DNA of 64,000 nt. Source: Diprion similis (taxonomy: Eukaryota; Arthropoda; Insecta; Hymenoptera; Diprionidae). The stretch covers positions 15,114,501 to 15,178,500 of the forward strand of contig NC_060107.1 in NCBI RefSeq assembly GCF_021155765.1. The letters run 5' to 3'. Under the pieces are notes generated by a model, which was not told the DNA's origin, searched no databases, and saw nothing but the letters and a program-made list of their open reading frames with translations. Shown piece after piece: positions 60,533 to 64,000 of this stretch; position 1 is the first letter of the stretch; the number at the start of each line of letters is the position of its first letter. Position numbers and translations under genes: made by a program.

Positions 60533-61567
60533 ATGTTTACTAGAAAAGAACAATTGATTGCACGTACAGGAAAGAATAAGGTTGGCCGTTTTGAATTCTT
60601 AAAACTTTTGACTAACGAATTCAAAACTTCAAAGTCTAAAGGTAATCGATACTAATATTCTAATTTTTGTGTTGTTGTTATGGTCAAAACGTTTGAGCTT
60701 GCATGATTTTTCATTATACAAACAATTCGATGATGTCCATCCACTTCTAATTCTAAACATACAAATATGGAATTCGGTTGAAACAAAAGCACTGAGAGGA
60801 ATACATGGGAAAGAATTCCTAACCCCAATCTAACTGAGAAGTTCCGAATGACCTATTTTACACCAAATAAATTTGTCGAATACATTATTTACATGTAAAA
60901 ATTGATTGTACATTCACAGAAGCAAAGACACAGGTGTTGGCTAACTTGGCAAATTTTGCTTACGATCCAATAAACTATGAATATCTACGGAAACTGAAGG
61001 TAATCGATCTGTTCCTATATTTACTTTCGGAAGATGACAAAGATTTTGTACGTTTTGCCATCAGCGGAATCTGCAACTTGTGTTTAGGTAATGTTACTTA
61101 TCGTCAACAAAAACCATCATTGGCAAAAATTATTCTCATACACTTTCAAAAATTTCTACCAAATTACTCAGAATTTAAATTTCAGACAGTTGAATATTTT
61201 TGATAATTTTTTCATCACAGATTTCCCACGTAAAACCTAAGTTTTGTTTGCAGATCCAGAGAACAAAGATTACATCGTTCACAGTCAAGGTGTGCAGGCT
61301 GTATCGTCTCTGTTGACATCCTCCGACGAAGAGACTGTTCTTTCTGCTACAACAACATTGATGTTCCTGATCTCGCCTTTTTCGAAACCACTCATAACTT
61401 CTCCTAAAATTATCGAATCTATGATACATTTCTCAAATAGTTCCAATATTAGAATTAAAAACTTGGCAACTATATTCCTTACAGATTACTGTTCCGATAC
61501 CGACGTCAAGCACACCAAAGAACATCCAACAGTTTTACCAGTTTCTGCGATTCCACTACCGCATTGA
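60533..61567 (+). CDS. ARMC7: Armadillo repeat-containing protein 7
   Basis: Exons 60533-60641, 60920-61087 and 61254-61567; phases join to give 196 residues, against about 198 in human ARMC7. The N-terminus ([19 protein letters not shown]) leads into [19 protein letters not shown], the most conserved ARMC7 block, then [34 protein letters not shown] and a C-terminus near IPLPH. The fold is a short stack of armadillo repeats that fills most of the protein. The family has been linked to spliceosome-associated assemblies, but its molecular task is not well defined. The first ATG after a pyrimidine-rich leader was chosen. The next gene, HTD2, begins 79 bases after the stop. Confidence 0.93.
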
Positions 61568-61646
61568 ACCAATTTTCATTCTCTAAGAATATTTGTCACA
61601 ATATTTTGATACTTCAAATCACCAAACGATATTATTTAGCTAATCC

Positions 61647-62123
61647 ATGATGTATAGCAGGCTTTGCACACTCTGCGCAAGGCATTCAAGGTCCTACAGT
61701 GCCAATCTTCAGTCGAAATTTGCCTCTAATCGAAGCTTCAAAGCCGGCGATACTATAACTATAACTAAATTGATAACGGAGGATGATATTTTGAGTTTTG
61801 CCAAGCTCACTGGCGATTTCAATCCAATTCACATAGATTCTCCTAAGAATATTGTCCACGGAGCATTCCTAAATAGTTTGGTTTCTGGAGTTATTGGTAC
61901 TAAATTACCAGGTCCTGGGACAATAGTCGTTGAACAGCTAATCAAGTATTTGAATCCTTGTTATACTGGCGATACTGTTTCGATAACTGTTGACGTAATC
62001 GCTATAAGGAAAATTATCAGGTGTAAATATCGCTGCATTGCTAACATGGAACGAATTGTTCTTGAAGGTGAAGCTAAACTCATATCGAGTAAGAAGAAAA
62101 AGAACATCAGCTTCACGGAGTAG
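61647..62123 (+). CDS. HTD2: Hydroxyacyl-thioester dehydratase type 2, mitochondrial
   Basis: Single-exon ORF of 158 codons. The first 30 residues (MMYSRLCTLCARHSRSYSAN) are basic, lack acidic residues and look like a mitochondrial targeting peptide. The rest is one MaoC/hot-dog domain: FKAGDTITI, then FAKLTGDFNPIHID with the hydratase-2 catalytic Asp and His, IVHGAFLNSLVSGVIGTKLP, GPGTIVVEQ and LNPCYTGDTVSI. In the family this enzyme does the dehydration step of mitochondrial fatty acid synthesis (3-hydroxyacyl-ACP to trans-2-enoyl-ACP), which supplies octanoate for lipoic acid. Two ATGs occur in tandem at the start; either could be used. It follows ARMC7 by 79 bases and has its own poly(A) signal 56 bases after the stop. 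Human HTD2 is translated from the bicistronic RPP14 mRNA. Confidence 0.93.
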   Translation: MMYSRLCTLCARHSRSYSANLQSKFASNRSFKAGDTITITKLITEDDILSFAKLTGDFNPIHIDSPKNIVHGAFLNSLVSGVIGTKLPGPGTIVVEQLIKYLNPCYTGDTVSITVDVIAIRKIIRCKYRCIANMERIVLEGEAKLISSKKKKNISFTE

Positions 62124-62178
62124 GATTTATATAACTCTTCACTAATTGTGAGCTTCTTGTTATGTAGATGTGTATTAT

Positions 62179-62184
62179 AATAAA
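62179..62184 (+). terminator. Poly(A) signal shared by ARMC7/HTD2
   Basis: AATAAA 56 bases after the HTD2 stop. No AATAAA or ATTAAA occurs in the 79 bases between ARMC7 and HTD2, so this is the first candidate end for ARMC7 transcripts as well. Confidence 0.6.
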
Positions 62185-62782
62185 AGTAAAAATGTATTAT
62201 AATACTAATTTTCCTATCAGTACAAATTCACTGGATCGATAAAATCTCGAGAATTAAGTTACTTAATTTTCCCATAGGACAAACATTTCTGTGTTTCTCT
62301 AAATCTTTTTTCTCAAAAACTGACATCTCTTTTTACGTTTTCGGAGATTCCTCAAAATGCATTTTCAAAACTTTTGCATTAATTCTGAACATAAAACAAT
62401 GCTCAGTTAATTAATTATCGCTTCAAATTTAAACAAATTTCTCAGTATTATGTTTCATTACTTACTTTTTCGTATTGTAGACAACAAAATGAGTTAATGT
62501 GATTGTTAACACAGTTTGTGGATCTGTTACTTTAGGAACGTGAAAATGGAAGCAAAAAAACGAAAAATGAAAAATTGTTTTGTCACATTTGGAAAAACTA
62601 TTCGTGAAAATGAAAACATTAATATATTCACGCTTCCTTTACCAATACCAAGGAATCGGACAACAGTTTTTGTGCAGTGCTGAAATTTATTTGTTGGTAT
62701 TTTGCACAGCAAGCAATTTTTTCCTTCCCTGTTGACCTCATTGTGTAACTGTTGACGCTGACAATTTTGCGGAACTTTGCAT
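62185..62782. other. Gap between HTD2 and the follicle cell protein gene
   Basis: AT-rich spacer after the shared poly(A) signal, leading to the TATA box at 62783. No further gene or repeat was recognised in it. Confidence 0.5.
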
Positions 62783-62789
62783 TATAAAG
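62783..62789 (+). promoter_or_regulatory. TATA box of the follicle cell protein gene
   Basis: TATAAAG upstream of a spliced 5' leader. With the usual spacing, transcription would start near 62812, giving a non-coding first exon of about 70 bases ending at the donor AG|GTAAGT after 62882. Confidence 0.55.
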
Positions 62790-63104
62790 CAATCAGCAGG
62801 TTTAAAACATATCTGGATAAACGCCAAAAGACTTATTCAAGTCTTAGTCATTCAACTAACAAGTGCCTAATTTCTGCTACAGGTAAGTGAAATTGTGAAT
62901 TGAAGTAATATGCATTATGTTTTATTTTATTTTTCGGACTTGTCGAGTTATACTTTTGAGAAAGAACACTGATTCGACATTTATCGAATTTTGTATTCGA
63001 TTATCTATCAAATAGAAACATGTTCTCAGATTTATTACAAATGAAGTTATTTCCTGGCCCTGAATTGTTGTCTCAAATTATTCTTGAGTCTACAGCTTAT
63101 TACC

Positions 63105-64000
63105 ATGCGCCTACAAATTCTGGCCGTGATTTTGTGTGCGTCGCAAATCTGTGCGGATGAAACGACGCAGACAGCAACGACAAGTAATGTGACAACAACC
63201 GATGCTCCTACAACTGAAACAACACCACTCGGCTGTGTTTGCGGAGTATTTTTGAGCGGGCAGTTCAAGAAGGGAAGCAAGGAACAACCTAAAGGAAATC
63301 CAGCTCTACTTCACGAACATCCCGATGATTTTCCCTGCTCAATTGTCGGGAACAAACTCTGTACCAACAAATGCCTCGACACTGTTAGTAACCTTTTTGT
63401 TGTTCAAAAACCATTAACGGCAATTTAAATTCCTGTTTACTTTTATCTTTTTCTTTTAGTATTCCTTTTTGGTATCAAAAATAGAAAATGAATACATGCG
63501 ATTATCATTCATTCATCAACTGAATAACTATTTACAATTTTGAATATCGATGACTTTCACAGATTGTGAAGCACCTTCCCAACAGTCCAGCGATTCTCTG
63601 CGGATCAATTGATCGTGATTGTCATAAAGAAAGGGTAAGTTTTTGTCAAATAATTGTCTTACATTATCAGAAAATAAAAACAAGCTCATTGATATCTTGA
63701 TGCAATTTGAAATTAGATAAAATCGGTAATATTGTGTTAGAATTAAATTTTCTTAGCACATGATTTCATAACACTGGTGAAAAGAGAAGACTTATTACGC
63801 TTGCTTCAATAACGAAAATGAATTCATATTTTCTACGTCGGTTGGAATTGCAATGTTGTGCGTATAGTACAGTTTCAAATTTTCAATACCACAATTTACT
63901 TCCAGGCATACTTGTTCATAAAGAACTGCAAGGATGAATGGATAAACACGAATCTCTCGGCAGGACGTGAATACTGCTGCAAAGATGGATTGCCGTACAA
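63105..64000 (+). CDS. Fcp3C: Follicle cell protein 3C-1-like secreted protein, 5' part
   Basis: Coding exons 63105-63383, 63563-63634 and 63906 to beyond the window end. A non-coding first exon ends at 62882, and the acceptor for the ATG exon is at 63095. The ATG is followed by a signal peptide (RLQILAVILCASQICA), then a Thr-rich stretch likely to be O-glycosylated, then a Cys-rich region: CVCGVFLSGQFKKGSKEQPK, NKLCTNKCLDT, LCGSIDRDCHKER and GREYCCKDGLPYK. These blocks resemble insect follicle cell protein 3C-1, a small secreted protein known from ovarian follicle cells; its biochemical role is not established. Truncated by the window edge, so the C-terminus is missing. The family name is from recognition of conserved blocks; secreted and Cys-rich is directly visible. 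Confidence 0.75.

Noticed and set aside
1-64000. CRISPR arrays, operons, tRNA or rRNA genes
   Set aside because: None seen; the window is intron-bearing animal DNA, and no cloverleaf with both conserved arms was found by eye.

Overview
The window is nuclear DNA from an animal, almost certainly a non-dipteran holometabolous insect and most likely a hymenopteran such as a sawfly or wasp. The genes are split into many small exons with GT-AG introns, the background is AT-rich, and MITE-like and dispersed repeats fill introns and gaps. An insect-type follicle cell protein lies beside a Wnt11 gene, which Drosophila lacks. The species assignment is inference. No prokaryotic, plasmid or phage features were seen.

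Layout, left to right. (1) 87-3209, +: 3' part of PANK4 (phosphopantetheine phosphatase domain), with its 5' part outside the window. (2) 4821-17181, +: complete extended synaptotagmin (E-Syt2 type: membrane hairpin, SMP, three C2 domains) with two apparently mutually exclusive exons that exchange a Ca2+-binding loop of C2A. (3) 18591-24133, +: complete EFHC2-type protein (three DM10 domains plus EF-hand region). (4) 25233-30446, -: Wnt11, four exons read, signal-peptide exon not found. (5) 30.5-40.1 kb: gene-poor DNA with a TA-flanked transposon of about 1 kb, dispersed repeats and one unassigned exon-like segment. (6) 40119-45873 and (7) 48157-55624, both -: tandem arylsulfatase B-like paralogues with the same intron positions and phases. 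(8) 55.6-60.5 kb: repeat-rich DNA with a 450-bp long-TIR element and a degenerate hammerhead-like motif. (9) 60533-61567, + ARMC7, followed 79 bp later by (10) 61647-62123, + HTD2 (mitochondrial 3-hydroxyacyl-ACP dehydratase). (11) From 62.8 kb, +: TATA-promoted gene for a secreted follicle cell protein 3C-like protein, cut by the window end.

The genes do not form one pathway. Two arrangements stand out. HTD2 sits directly behind ARMC7 with no poly(A) signal in the gap, which suggests a dicistronic transcript like the vertebrate RPP14-HTD2 mRNA but with a different partner. The E-Syt exon pair (86 and 92 nt, same entry and exit phase, each ending Leu-Gly-Arg) would change the reading frame if both were included, so it looks like a splicing switch for the C2A Ca2+ site. 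All exon coordinates were read by eye from splice consensus, phase and family conservation, and lack transcript support.
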